Positions 55,447 through 63,743 of a stretch of 64,000 bases of DNA are shown here, one piece after another. The notes under the pieces were generated by a model that ran no database searches, was not told the DNA's origin, and saw only the letters and a program-made list of their open reading frames with translations. Origin of the DNA: Helicobacter jaachi (GTDB taxonomy: Bacteria; Campylobacterota; Campylobacteria; Campylobacterales; Helicobacteraceae); the NCBI RefSeq assembly GCF_000763135.2, contig NZ_JRPR02000007.1:1-64000 (forward strand), given 5' to 3'. Position 1 is the stretch's first letter; the number at the start of each line of letters is the position of its first letter. A program made the position numbers and the translations under genes.

Positions 55447-56295
55447 GTGAAAAAAATATACTTTTTTATGCTCTCTTTGGTGCTTTTATGCACAGCACAA
55501 GATGCAGATACCAAAAATGGCGCATTTTTTGCCATAGGTGGCAGCTACACTCCACAAATGCACTATGATATAGAATCTAGCACGCTCAAAACGCCACTTT
55601 ACACAGGTGGTATCAAATATGGGGCGCGGCATTATTTTGGCAATATGCTGGGCTTGCGCCTGTATATTCCCATAGAGGGCGGACATAGCAATTTTGGCGA
55701 TGTGTATAATCCCACAAACGCGAGCTTTGCCTCCATTGGTATGGGTGGAGATATACTTTTTGATATTGGCTCATCTAGGCGCAGTATAGGGATTTTTGCC
55801 GGTGGTGAAGTGGGCTATGCGTATTATTGGCTAGATTCTATGCACGCGCGCGGTGTGCAAAGCAATGTCCATTTAGGCATAGCACTTAATTTTAATCCGC
55901 GATTTGCCCTGCATTTGGGCGTGAAGCAATACATCAACCGCCCGCAGCAAGAAAAGCTTGTCATAAGTTCGTCTATAAGCGACTATGGTGGGTTTGTGGA
56001 TTTTGTCTTTAAGCTTGATAATGGCAGCATTTCACGCGAGCAGGCATTAAGAAATGAAATATATGAAAAACAAGCCAAAGAGCGCTCTCTTGCTGAAGAG
56101 CAGCGCATTTCACAGGCGCAATCTAGCAGTGCAGGCAGTGCCTCTAGTGGAAATGGCTTTCTGGGCGCATTTTTTGGGAGTATTATTGGCTCAATTATTG
56201 GCAATAACTCATCGTATTCAAGAGGCTATTATTATGCCCCGCCTCCATTATATGCGCCTCGCCCACCCGCTACGCCGCGATTAAAAAATTTCTAG
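55447..56295 (+). CDS. Outer membrane beta-barrel protein with C-terminal glycine-zipper tail
   Basis: About 282 residues. A signal peptide (VKKIYFFMLSLVLLCTA) starts from GTG at 55447 with GGAGG ahead; the frame is open from 55420, inside the previous gene. An eight-stranded-type barrel (GAFFAIGGSY ... GIFAGGEVGYAYYWL) fills residues 20-195. Then come a charged helix (REQALRNEIYEKQAKERSLAEEQRISQ), a Gly/Ser zipper (GNGFLGAFFGSIIGSIIGN) and a Tyr/Pro-rich end (YYYAPPPLYAPRPPATP). The tail after the barrel is unusual and may sit in the periplasm or bind wall. Confidence 0.72.
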   Translation: MKKIYFFMLSLVLLCTAQDADTKNGAFFAIGGSYTPQMHYDIESSTLKTPLYTGGIKYGARHYFGNMLGLRLYIPIEGGHSNFGDVYNPTNASFASIGMGGDILFDIGSSRRSIGIFAGGEVGYAYYWLDSMHARGVQSNVHLGIALNFNPRFALHLGVKQYINRPQQEKLVISSSISDYGGFVDFVFKLDNGSISREQALRNEIYEKQAKERSLAEEQRISQAQSSSAGSASSGNGFLGAFFGSIIGSIIGNNSSYSRGYYYAPPPLYAPRPPATPRLKNF

Positions 56296-56307
56296 CCCTG
56301 CAAACTT

Positions 56308-57585
56308 ATGGCTCTTACTCCTTTGGCGACTACTGATTTATCATTGGCTAATTTTTCTCCCACTCATTTCGCGCCTATTTTGCCAAAGGAGGTGCTTTAT
56401 ATTTTAAAGACATTGCATAAGGCAGGCTATGAGGCTTATATCGTGGGCGGCTGCGTGCGTGATATGATTTTGTGTGAAATGCACCATTGGAATAAAATAC
56501 CTCACGATTATGATATTACTACTTCTGCGCTGCCCAAACAGGTTATGGAGCTTTTTGCCCATACTATCCCTACAGGGCTAAAATATGGCACGGTGAGCGT
56601 GCTTATAAATAAGCAAAGTTATGAGGTTACGACATTTCGCGTAGATGGGGATTATAGCAATTTGCGCGCGCCAGATTCTATAAGCTTTTCACGCTCGCTA
56701 TTAGAGGATATAAAGCGGCGTGATTTTAGCATAAATGCGCTAGCATATTCTATAGAATCTGGGCTAGTTGATGAAGTAAATGGCGTGCAGGATTTGCAGC
56801 GAGGGATTATAGCGTGTGTGGGAGATGCGTTTTTGCGCTTTAATGAGGACGCGTTGCGTATTTTGCGTGCTTTGCGCTTTGCTTCACAGCTTGGTTTTAG
56901 CATACAAGCCCATACCAAAGACGCCATTTGTGCGCTAGCACCTAATCTTAAATATATAGCAAGTGAGCGCATAAGGGTAGAGCTTACTAAGATGCTCTGT
57001 GGGCAGTATGCGCATAGAATCTTGCGCGAATTTAAGGAGCAAATCGCCATTGTAGCGCCTGTGCAAAATGCGCAAAATTATCAACCGCACAGCCACCCAA
57101 AACTCGCTTGGGCAGCGTTTTTGCATAATATAGACATAGGGGAGTGCAGAGAAGTTTTAGGGCGATTAAAATTTGATAATAAAACAAAAAGATATATTTT
57201 AACTTTGCTTGCATATTATGATATGTCCTTTAGCTTAAGCCCCCTCGCACTTAGGCGTATGCTTGTGGCGCTAGGTGGGCGAGGTGTGCCAAATGCGCTA
57301 GAGGAGATAAATGCTAAGAATATTATGCGTGATATTTGCGTGCTTAATGCTAATAGAGCGGGCGTGGAGGCGTTTAGGGCATTGGTGCTAGATACACTTC
57401 ATTCATCTTTGCCGCTAAGTCTTAAAGAGTTAGCCATAAATGGCACGCATTTAGCTCAATGCGGCATAGCAGGTAGGCAAATAGGCAAAATGCTTTCTAT
57501 ATTGCTTGATGAGGTGCTGCAAGAGCGGCTAGAAAATACGCCTCATGCCCTTATATCGCGCGTCTTGCGATTAAAGGGGGAATAA
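56308..57585 (+). CDS. tRNA nucleotidyltransferase / poly(A) polymerase family (CCA-adding type)
   Basis: A 425-residue class II nucleotidyltransferase. GGCVRDMIL (near 48-56), the metal DYDITTSA (near 71-78, DxD), TGLKYGTVSV and RRDFSINALAY are the family's head motifs. DALRILRALRFASQLGF is the neck. It probably adds or repairs the CCA end of tRNAs; poly(A) polymerase cannot be excluded from motifs alone. No ribosome binding site is visible before the ATG 12 bases after the previous gene. Confidence 0.88.
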   Translation: MALTPLATTDLSLANFSPTHFAPILPKEVLYILKTLHKAGYEAYIVGGCVRDMILCEMHHWNKIPHDYDITTSALPKQVMELFAHTIPTGLKYGTVSVLINKQSYEVTTFRVDGDYSNLRAPDSISFSRSLLEDIKRRDFSINALAYSIESGLVDEVNGVQDLQRGIIACVGDAFLRFNEDALRILRALRFASQLGFSIQAHTKDAICALAPNLKYIASERIRVELTKMLCGQYAHRILREFKEQIAIVAPVQNAQNYQPHSHPKLAWAAFLHNIDIGECREVLGRLKFDNKTKRYILTLLAYYDMSFSLSPLALRRMLVALGGRGVPNALEEINAKNIMRDICVLNANRAGVEAFRALVLDTLHSSLPLSLKELAINGTHLAQCGIAGRQIGKMLSILLDEVLQERLENTPHALISRVLRLKGE

Positions 57586-57628
57586 TCTTTTTTTAATTAT
57601 AATGGCGCATTTCTTTCAAAGGATTGTA

Positions 57629-57700
57629 ATGGTTATAAAACCCTCATACACTAAAGATGGCATTGTATATTTCGCCCCCCCCCCAGTTAAATATTCATAA
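57629..57700 (+). CDS. Upstream start and leader of the phase-variable methyltransferase (current reading frame stops)
   Basis: AAAGGATTGTA-ATG gives the best translation start before the methyltransferase. It reads MVIKPSYTKDGIVYFA, then enters the C10 tract as PPPVKYS and stops at 57698-57700. With 9 or 12 C the same start would run on in frame into QLNIHNPFQAPH..., the methyltransferase. The gene is therefore probably OFF, or reduced to an internal start, in this sequence. Confidence 0.7.
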   Translation: MVIKPSYTKDGIVYFAPPPVKYS

Positions 57701-58595
57701 TCCTTTTCAAGCACCGCACAATCTTATCGCAAATGATTTTATAAGCGCGCCGCATATGCATTTCCCAAAAGAGGGACTAGAGATGTTATATGCAGCTGAA
57801 AATAGACATTTTTGGCATATTGCTCGATGTGAGTTTATCTACAATGAAGTGCTAAGGGCATTTCGTAGATTCTATAAACTATCGCCCCACACGCAAAATA
57901 TAAAATCTGCAAATACAGAATCTACATATTTTCAAGAGGATTATAAAAATGCTAAAATCTTAGATGTGGGCGCTGGTACGGGGAGTGTGACACGATATTT
58001 TTTGCGCAATGGCTTTAAGCATATTGCGCTAGGGGAAATCTACCCGCAAGGCTTAGAGTATGCCAAAAGTTATGGCATTTCACAACTATTTTGTATGGAT
58101 TTGCTTGATGTGCCTTTTAGAGATGAGTTTGATTGCATTTTTGCTTTTGATGTGATTGAGCATATTGAAAATGATACATTGGTGTTGCAAAATATGAGAA
58201 AAATGCTTAAAAAACATGAGAGGAGTTTTATCGCCATAAGCGTGCCTGCGCACAAATGGCTATGGAATGCGCATGATGAGCTGCTTTACCACAAGCGGCG
58301 ATATACTAAAAAGCATTTGGTTTCACTTCTGCAAAAATGTGGCTTTAAGATAGAATCTGCGCGATATTTTTTCACTGCTATTACGCCGCTTTTGTATTTG
58401 CGAGCGCTGCTTAATCCCGCTCACAAAGCGCACAAGCAAGCGCATACGCCCCTGCGAGATGTGCCTCCGCCTTTTTTATTCAATAAATTGCTTTTGCATT
58501 TATGTCGCTTTGAGAATACTTTACAGAATCTAGCGTCCTCTTTTAGTGCGCCATTTGGCGGCTCGCTTTTTGTGATTGCACGAGTGGCAAAGTAG
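57657..58595 (+). CDS. Class I SAM-dependent methyltransferase, phase-variable
   Basis: The open frame gives 312 residues from an internal ATG with a poor ribosome binding site. The domain has SAM motif I ILDVGAGTGSVTRYF (near 101-115), acidic motif II LGEIYPQG and post-motif FDCIFAFDVIEHIEND. It is a Methyltransf_11/12-type enzyme. The C-terminus has a hydrophobic stretch (FFTAITPLLYLRALL) that may dock to membrane. Its true start is probably 57629, in another frame across the C10 tract. Switching suggests a surface molecule (lipid, glycan or LPS) as substrate; this is inference. Confidence 0.75.
   Translation: MALYISPPPQLNIHNPFQAPHNLIANDFISAPHMHFPKEGLEMLYAAENRHFWHIARCEFIYNEVLRAFRRFYKLSPHTQNIKSANTESTYFQEDYKNAKILDVGAGTGSVTRYFLRNGFKHIALGEIYPQGLEYAKSYGISQLFCMDLLDVPFRDEFDCIFAFDVIEHIENDTLVLQNMRKMLKKHERSFIAISVPAHKWLWNAHDELLYHKRRYTKKHLVSLLQKCGFKIESARYFFTAITPLLYLRALLNPAHKAHKQAHTPLRDVPPPFLFNKLLLHLCRFENTLQNLASSFSAPFGGSLFVIARVAK
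57675..57684 (+). repeat. Homopolymeric C10 tract
   Basis: Ten C between the well-placed start at 57629 and the methyltransferase body. Current length puts the two out of frame. A change to 9 or 12 would join them. Confidence 0.85.
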
Positions 58596-58597
58596 GA

Positions 58598-59161
58598 TTA
58601 TTTGACTTTTTCGAGGTATTCGCCTGTTTCGGTATTGACTTTAATTTTTTCACCCTCTAAAATATGGAAAGGCACTTGCACCACAGCACCTGTTTCAAGC
58701 GTGGCAGGCTTTTTACCTCCGCTGCTTGTATCGCCTTTAAAATTTGGCGCAGTCTCTGTAATGGTAAGCTCCACTACAAGGGGCACATCAACAGAAATTG
58801 CCTTTTCGTTATGGAATAGAATCTGCACATTTAGTCCATCGATGAGCCACTTTGCCACATCGCCCACCTGTTCATCACTAAGCGCGATTTGCTCATAATT
58901 TTCAGTATCCATAAACTGAAATGCACTGCCATCATTGTAGAGAAATTGCATAGTTCGCTCTTGCAAGTTTGGCTCTTCGCATTTATCGCCCGCGTGGAAA
59001 GTTTTCTCAATCACCTTGCCATCAAGGAAAGATTTAATTTTAGCACGCACAAACGCCGCGCCTTTGCCGGGCTTTACATGTTGATATTCTGTGATTCTAT
59101 AAGGGATACCATCGATTTCTATTTTTAGCCCTTTTTTAAGCTCGCTCATTCCAATTGCCAT
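58598..59161 (-). CDS. efp: Elongation factor P
   Basis: A 187-residue EF-P that relieves ribosome stalling at proline runs. Three beta-barrel domains; the loop [15 protein letters not shown] carries the conserved tip lysine (KPGKG). The C-terminal block [23 protein letters not shown] is standard. It lies beyond fba in the same direction, matching H. pylori HP0176-HP0177. Confidence 0.97.
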   Translation of the reverse strand: MAIGMSELKKGLKIEIDGIPYRITEYQHVKPGKGAAFVRAKIKSFLDGKVIEKTFHAGDKCEEPNLQERTMQFLYNDGSAFQFMDTENYEQIALSDEQVGDVAKWLIDGLNVQILFHNEKAISVDVPLVVELTITETAPNFKGDTSSGGKKPATLETGAVVQVPFHILEGEKIKVNTETGEYLEKVK

Positions 59162-59314
59162 ATTTTCGCTCCTTGTGTAAATTAATAGGTAAAATGAAGC
59201 GATATTATAGCAAAAAAGGCTTTGCTGTGGCTAAAATACAGAATCTGCGCAAGCCTTACACAAAGCTATGACAGCAATACATAAAAGCAGATTCTATAAA
59301 AACCTAAAATACTC

Positions 59315-60238
59315 CTAGATTTTCCCCGCACTGCCTAGCACGCCCATACGCTCTACAATTACTCTTGTTACAAAATCTTGCGCGGGGACAAAAAATTTGC
59401 GCAAATCAAATTGTGTATTATCAGCATTAGCGACCTTGCGCACTTCAGCGATGAATGCTATGCGCAAATCTGTGTCAATATTGACTTTATTAATCCCACC
59501 TCTAATAGCCTCTCTTAGAAAATCAAAAGGCACACCCTTGCTGCCTTTTAAATCGCCGCCAGTGGCTAAGAACGCCTCGCGCACATATTCAGGTATCGCG
59601 CTTGCACCATGAAGCACAAGCGGAATATTTGTGCGTCTTTTGACCTCCTCTAGGCGCTCAAAGTCCAATTTAGGCTCACCCTTAAATTTAAAAGCCCCAT
59701 GACTTGTGCCAATGGCAGGGGCTAGATAATCCACTTTTGTAGTTTTTACAAACTCTTCAGCCTCATCAGGATTTATAAGCACAGCATCTTTTTCATCAAC
59801 AGAGATATTATCCTCAATTCCCATAAGTCGCCCAAGCTCTGCTTCTACGCTCACACCTTTGGCGTGTGCCATTTCTACTACTTCTTTTGTCATGGCTAGA
59901 TTCTCACTAAATGGGTGATGAGACGCATCAATCATCACAGAGGTAAAGCCCGCATCAACGGCTTTTTTACATGATTCAAAGCTTGTGCCGTGGTCAAGAT
60001 GCAGCGCTACAGGGATATGCGGATAGCGATTTGACATAATTTTAACCATACCTACAGCCATATCAATGCCCATATATTTAATCGCACCTTCGCTTGCCTG
60101 CACGATGATGGGTGAGTTTGCCTCATGTGCTGCGCGGAAAATAGCATTTAGCATTTCAAAATTGACAAAGTTAAATGCCCCTACGCCATAGCCATCTTTG
60201 TGGGCTTTAAGTAAGATTTCACTTCCTTGAACAAGCAT
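59315..60238 (-). CDS. fba: Fructose-bisphosphate aldolase, class II
   Basis: A 307-residue zinc aldolase for glycolysis and gluconeogenesis, the same length as H. pylori Fba. VALHLDHGTSFESC holds the catalytic Asp and a zinc His; DASHHPFSEN, ELGRLMGIEDN, APAIGTSHGAFKF and LVLHGASAIP complete the site; NKVNIDTDLR binds phosphate. AAGGAGG precedes the ATG. It starts 23 bases after the isomerase gene, a conserved pair in Helicobacter. Confidence 0.97.
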   Translation of the reverse strand: MLVQGSEILLKAHKDGYGVGAFNFVNFEMLNAIFRAAHEANSPIIVQASEGAIKYMGIDMAVGMVKIMSNRYPHIPVALHLDHGTSFESCKKAVDAGFTSVMIDASHHPFSENLAMTKEVVEMAHAKGVSVEAELGRLMGIEDNISVDEKDAVLINPDEAEEFVKTTKVDYLAPAIGTSHGAFKFKGEPKLDFERLEEVKRRTNIPLVLHGASAIPEYVREAFLATGGDLKGSKGVPFDFLREAIRGGINKVNIDTDLRIAFIAEVRKVANADNTQFDLRKFFVPAQDFVTRVIVERMGVLGSAGKI

Positions 60239-60261
60239 ACTTCCTCCTTAGATTCTAAGAT

Positions 60262-61107
60262 TTACTTTGTGATTGTGATTTTGGCTTTTTCGCGCAAGGC
60301 TTGGAGTTTTTGCATCATACCATTTTGCAAATTTTGCATTTTTATGCTCTCTTCGATACCCTTTTTTGCTTCATTGTACGGGATAACTTTAGGCTCACTT
60401 TTGCGCTCTAAATAAATGACATGATAGCCAAATGGCGTTTGCACAGGCTCTTTTGTATAAGTGCCGGGCTTTAAATCAAAAGCAGCCTTTGAAAAATCAG
60501 GGTGCATAACAGAGCGTTGGAATACGCCCAAATCCCCACCATTTTTTTGCTGCTTTGAGGCTGGGTCTATGGATTTTTCATTGGCTAGCTCGATAAATTT
60601 TGCCTCCACTTTGCCCTTACTTGCCTTATCTAATTCTTTAATAATATCCTTAGCCTCTTCTTCAGTTTTTACTAGAATATGGCGCGCTTTGCCCTCTTGG
60701 TTGATAAACATGCCCTCATTTTCTTGATAAATTTTGCGCAGTTGAGCGTCATTCATACTAGGCACTTGAATGCCATCGGCTTGCTTTTTTTGCCACATTT
60801 CTACAAGCATTTGCTCTTTGATAGCCTCCAAGGCTTGAGTGTATTCTTTAGAAGTATCAAGCTTATCTTGCTTTGCGGCTTTAATGATGAGCTGGCGCAT
60901 AAGAAGTTCATTAATCACCATATCTTTTTCTTGGTCGGAGAGCTTGGCATAGTTGAAATTAGGATTTGCTTGTTTAATAATCTCAAAATCTTTATCCGTG
61001 ACAGCAGGCTTGCCATCGATAGTAGCGTAGGTTTTTGCCTCAAGATTTAGGCATAGAAGTGCGAAAATCGCTCCTAAAAGTAAGGTTTTGCGTGAAAATG
61101 TCTGCAT
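60262..61107 (-). CDS. Periplasmic PpiC/SurA-type peptidyl-prolyl isomerase
   Basis: A 281-residue secreted foldase. Signal peptide (LLLGAIFALLCLNLEA), an N-terminal helical chaperone part (about 25-125), then a parvulin domain (GKARHILVKTEEEAKDIIKEL ... KNGGDLGVFQRSVMHPDFSKAAFDLKPGTYTKEPVQTPFGYHVIYLE). It is the counterpart of H. pylori HP0175 by order and build. HP0175 is secreted and acts on host cells in that species; that need not hold here. Confidence 0.92.
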   Translation of the reverse strand: MQTFSRKTLLLGAIFALLCLNLEAKTYATIDGKPAVTDKDFEIIKQANPNFNYAKLSDQEKDMVINELLMRQLIIKAAKQDKLDTSKEYTQALEAIKEQMLVEMWQKKQADGIQVPSMNDAQLRKIYQENEGMFINQEGKARHILVKTEEEAKDIIKELDKASKGKVEAKFIELANEKSIDPASKQQKNGGDLGVFQRSVMHPDFSKAAFDLKPGTYTKEPVQTPFGYHVIYLERKSEPKVIPYNEAKKGIEESIKMQNLQNGMMQKLQALREKAKITITK

Positions 61108-61251
61108 AGTATTGCTCCAAAATGTAAGATTAAGCGCGATTGTAGCAGTTAAAGCTAAATGAGAAGTAAAATTATTTTGCTGCTTTTGGCGTATGCGTTT
61201 GATGTGTGCGCATTTAATTTGCGCACTTTTATGCGTTTTGTGCGGGTTGGC

Positions 61252-61971
61252 TCAATGCTTTGGCGCTAGATTCTGTGCGAGTGCGCGCGCTAGGGTAAGG
61301 GCAGATTCTATATTTGGCTTTGGCGCGATGTGGGCGTTTATATGTGGAGAGAAGTGTGCAAAAGTGCTTTTGCCTATGGCTAGAGCGATGTATTCTTGCT
61401 CCCAAGCAAAGTTTGATATAAAGCTTTTATACGCGCTAGGTGCGGTAAAAATAAGTATGCTTTTGGGTTTTGGCTTTAGATTCTGTGGTAGATTCTGTGG
61501 AGTGTTGGTGTAGGCTATGACTTCTTGTAAGGGGATTTGTGCGCTCTTAAGGATAGAATCTAGTTTGGAGATAATCTCTTTTGCGCGCAAGTAAAGGGGC
61601 GTGTGGTCTTTAAGTAGAGGGATAATCTCTCTTGCAAAGTCGCCTCCATGCGCACTCTGTCCTATAAAAGCGATATTTGCCTTATGCTTTTGCAGCTCTT
61701 TTGCGCTTGCTGGGCTAATTACGAAGCTAGGAATATCGCGCCAATGTGCTAAATGCGGATTATAAAAAGGCGAGGTGGGAGAGGCAGATTTTATAAGTGA
61801 AGCAATGCCATAGCGCGAAGTAAAAATAAACGCGCTAATGCCCTCCAAAGTGTGCGTGATAGGGAGTAGGGTAATAGCATTACTCACAAGGCATTTAAGG
61901 CTATAATCATGCTCGTATGTCTCTCTTGTGCCTACAAGTAGGATTTCATAAGATTCTATAGAATCTGCCAT
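61252..61971 (-). CDS. hemD: Uroporphyrinogen-III synthase
   Basis: A 239-residue two-lobe HemD, closing hydroxymethylbilane to uroporphyrinogen III in heme synthesis. The family is loosely conserved; visible landmarks are ISAFIFTSRYGIASLI, FIGQSAHGGDFAREI, ILIFTAPSAYKSFI and IALAIGKSTF near the end. The ATG at 61971 overlaps the stop of the DUF308 gene (TAATG), so it is preferred to the ATG at 62001. Confidence 0.82.
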   Translation of the reverse strand: MADSIESYEILLVGTRETYEHDYSLKCLVSNAITLLPITHTLEGISAFIFTSRYGIASLIKSASPTSPFYNPHLAHWRDIPSFVISPASAKELQKHKANIAFIGQSAHGGDFAREIIPLLKDHTPLYLRAKEIISKLDSILKSAQIPLQEVIAYTNTPQNLPQNLKPKPKSILIFTAPSAYKSFISNFAWEQEYIALAIGKSTFAHFSPHINAHIAPKPNIESALTLARALAQNLAPKH

Positions 61972-62492
61972 TAGTATTGCATTCTTTTTAGCGTAATCCA
62001 AAAATATAAGCCCACAACGCCGCTTAGTATAAGCGTAATGCCAATGATAATGCTAAGGAGCGTGGCTAGGGCTTGAGGGAAAATCACAAAGATTACACCA
62101 AGTAGCAGATACACCACACCCATGCAAGCAATGCCTATGCTGCTATTTATGGCTTGAAAGATTCTATAAAGTCGCCATGAGTGAATAAGCCACAAAATAC
62201 CCTTTAAAATAAGCCATAGTGCGACAAAAAGTGGGACAAAATTTTGCGCGATTTCTTCTCCGCCAAAAAGCAAAATAAAGCCAAATACACAAGATAATAA
62301 TCCATCAAGCAGTATCATCACATAGCGCATTTGCACAAAATAAATAATGCTACCCACGCCGCTAAATACCATAATAAAGCCGATAAAATAGGCTAGCATT
62401 TGCATCGTATCAAGGGGATACATAATACATATCACGCCAAGAATGATGAGCGAGAGGCTAAAAGCTAGCCATAAAAGGGTGTTGAAACGCAT
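61971..62492 (-). CDS. HdeD/DUF308-family membrane protein
   Basis: A 173-residue protein with six predicted transmembrane helices in three pairs (LLWLAFSLSLIILGVICIMYP; FIGFIMVFSGVGSIIYF; ...LLSIIIGITLILSGVVGLYF), the DUF308/HdeD pattern. HdeD is linked to acid resistance in E. coli. It lies between ftsW and hemD, with 15- and 1-base junctions. AGGAG precedes the ATG. Confidence 0.8.
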   Translation of the reverse strand: MRFNTLLWLAFSLSLIILGVICIMYPLDTMQMLAYFIGFIMVFSGVGSIIYFVQMRYVMILLDGLLSCVFGFILLFGGEEIAQNFVPLFVALWLILKGILWLIHSWRLYRIFQAINSSIGIACMGVVYLLLGVIFVIFPQALATLLSIIIGITLILSGVVGLYFWITLKRMQY

Positions 62493-62507
62493 ATTTGCTC
62501 CTTTAGT

Positions 62508-63668
62508 TTAAGATTGAATCTGCTTAGAAATGCCTAGCACTAAGCCAATGGCTAGGCAATTAGCAATCAGCGAGCTGCCTCCATAGCTTAAAAATGGCAC
62601 AGCTATGCCCTTAACAGGCGTAATACCAGAAATTCCAAAAGCATTAATGATGAGTGAAAAGCCAATAAGCAGCGCAACGCCCACACAAAAAAGATAATAC
62701 ATTTTATTCTGCACGCGATTAGCTATGCGAAAAATACGCAATAAAATATATCCATACAGGCAAATAATAGCAAAAAGTCCAATAAATCCTAGCTCCTCTG
62801 CAATCCCAGCAAGGATAATATCTGTATGCACATCGCTTAAAAATCCAAGTTTAATAAAGCCATCGCCAAGTCCCGCACCTAAAAATCCTCCGCTTGACAT
62901 AGCATTTGCGGCGTGGTAGATTTGGTAAGGTTCAGGCAAGCCGCTTATGCGTAGATTTTCCGCCCAGCCATAGGGCAAAAGGGCCAATACAGAATCTTGC
63001 GCGCTCGCCCACCATGATTTTACGCGTAAGATTCTATGCGGGCTTGTAACAATGGCTATAAGCGCGGCACTAAGCGTGCTTAGAAAAATAATACCAAGCA
63101 AGCGTAAGCTCCCACCAGCAAAAAGCAGCATAACCCCAAGTGTTAGGGCGAGCAGCACCACTTGCCCTAAGTCATTTTGCAGCACGGCAATCAGCACCAC
63201 AGCGACAATAAACAACATAAGATAAGGGATAAAGATTTTTATTTCATCTTTAATAGAAAGGCGCGCATCGCTCACAAATTTGCGCGAAAAGCTCCACGCA
63301 AGGAAATATACAAAGCCAATTTTAAATAATTCAGATGGCGCGAGTGAAATAAGTGGCAGTCTAATCCAGCGCTTTGCCCCACCTGCGGAGCTTACAAAGC
63401 TTTGCGGGAGGAAGTGCATACCCACCATAAGGATAATAGATAAAAGAAAGATTGCCACGCCAATGCGCTTAAAATGCACATCAACATCAATGCGTGAAAG
63501 CAGCCACATAAGGGTTATGCCAATAATTGTAGCAATGAGTTGGCGCAAGAAAAAATGCAAGGGAGGATAATTATAGAGGCTTGTGATATAAGTGGCTAGC
63601 GAATATGACATCACTACGCCAATGCAAGAAAGGAGCGTAACTGCATAAAAAAGCCTAGAATCTGCCAT
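62508..63668 (-). CDS. ftsW: Cell division peptidoglycan polymerase FtsW
   Basis: A 386-residue SEDS-family glycosyltransferase of the divisome, about ten transmembrane helices. GGAKRWIRLPLISLAPSELFKIGFVYF, the aspartate in AVLQNDLGQVVLLALTL and the end motif PFLSYGGSSLIANC identify the family; length and the short tail favour FtsW over RodA. The frame is open to 63743, but MADSRLFYAV at 63668 has a GTGAG site and the right length. Confidence 0.9.
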   Translation of the reverse strand: MADSRLFYAVTLLSCIGVVMSYSLATYITSLYNYPPLHFFLRQLIATIIGITLMWLLSRIDVDVHFKRIGVAIFLLSIILMVGMHFLPQSFVSSAGGAKRWIRLPLISLAPSELFKIGFVYFLAWSFSRKFVSDARLSIKDEIKIFIPYLMLFIVAVVLIAVLQNDLGQVVLLALTLGVMLLFAGGSLRLLGIIFLSTLSAALIAIVTSPHRILRVKSWWASAQDSVLALLPYGWAENLRISGLPEPYQIYHAANAMSSGGFLGAGLGDGFIKLGFLSDVHTDIILAGIAEELGFIGLFAIICLYGYILLRIFRIANRVQNKMYYLFCVGVALLIGFSLIINAFGISGITPVKGIAVPFLSYGGSSLIANCLAIGLVLGISKQIQS

Positions 63669-63743
63669 AAATCTCACTTTATATAATTTTGCGCGCGATT
63701 TTAACACAACATCAATAAAATGTAAATGTGCGATAATGCACAC

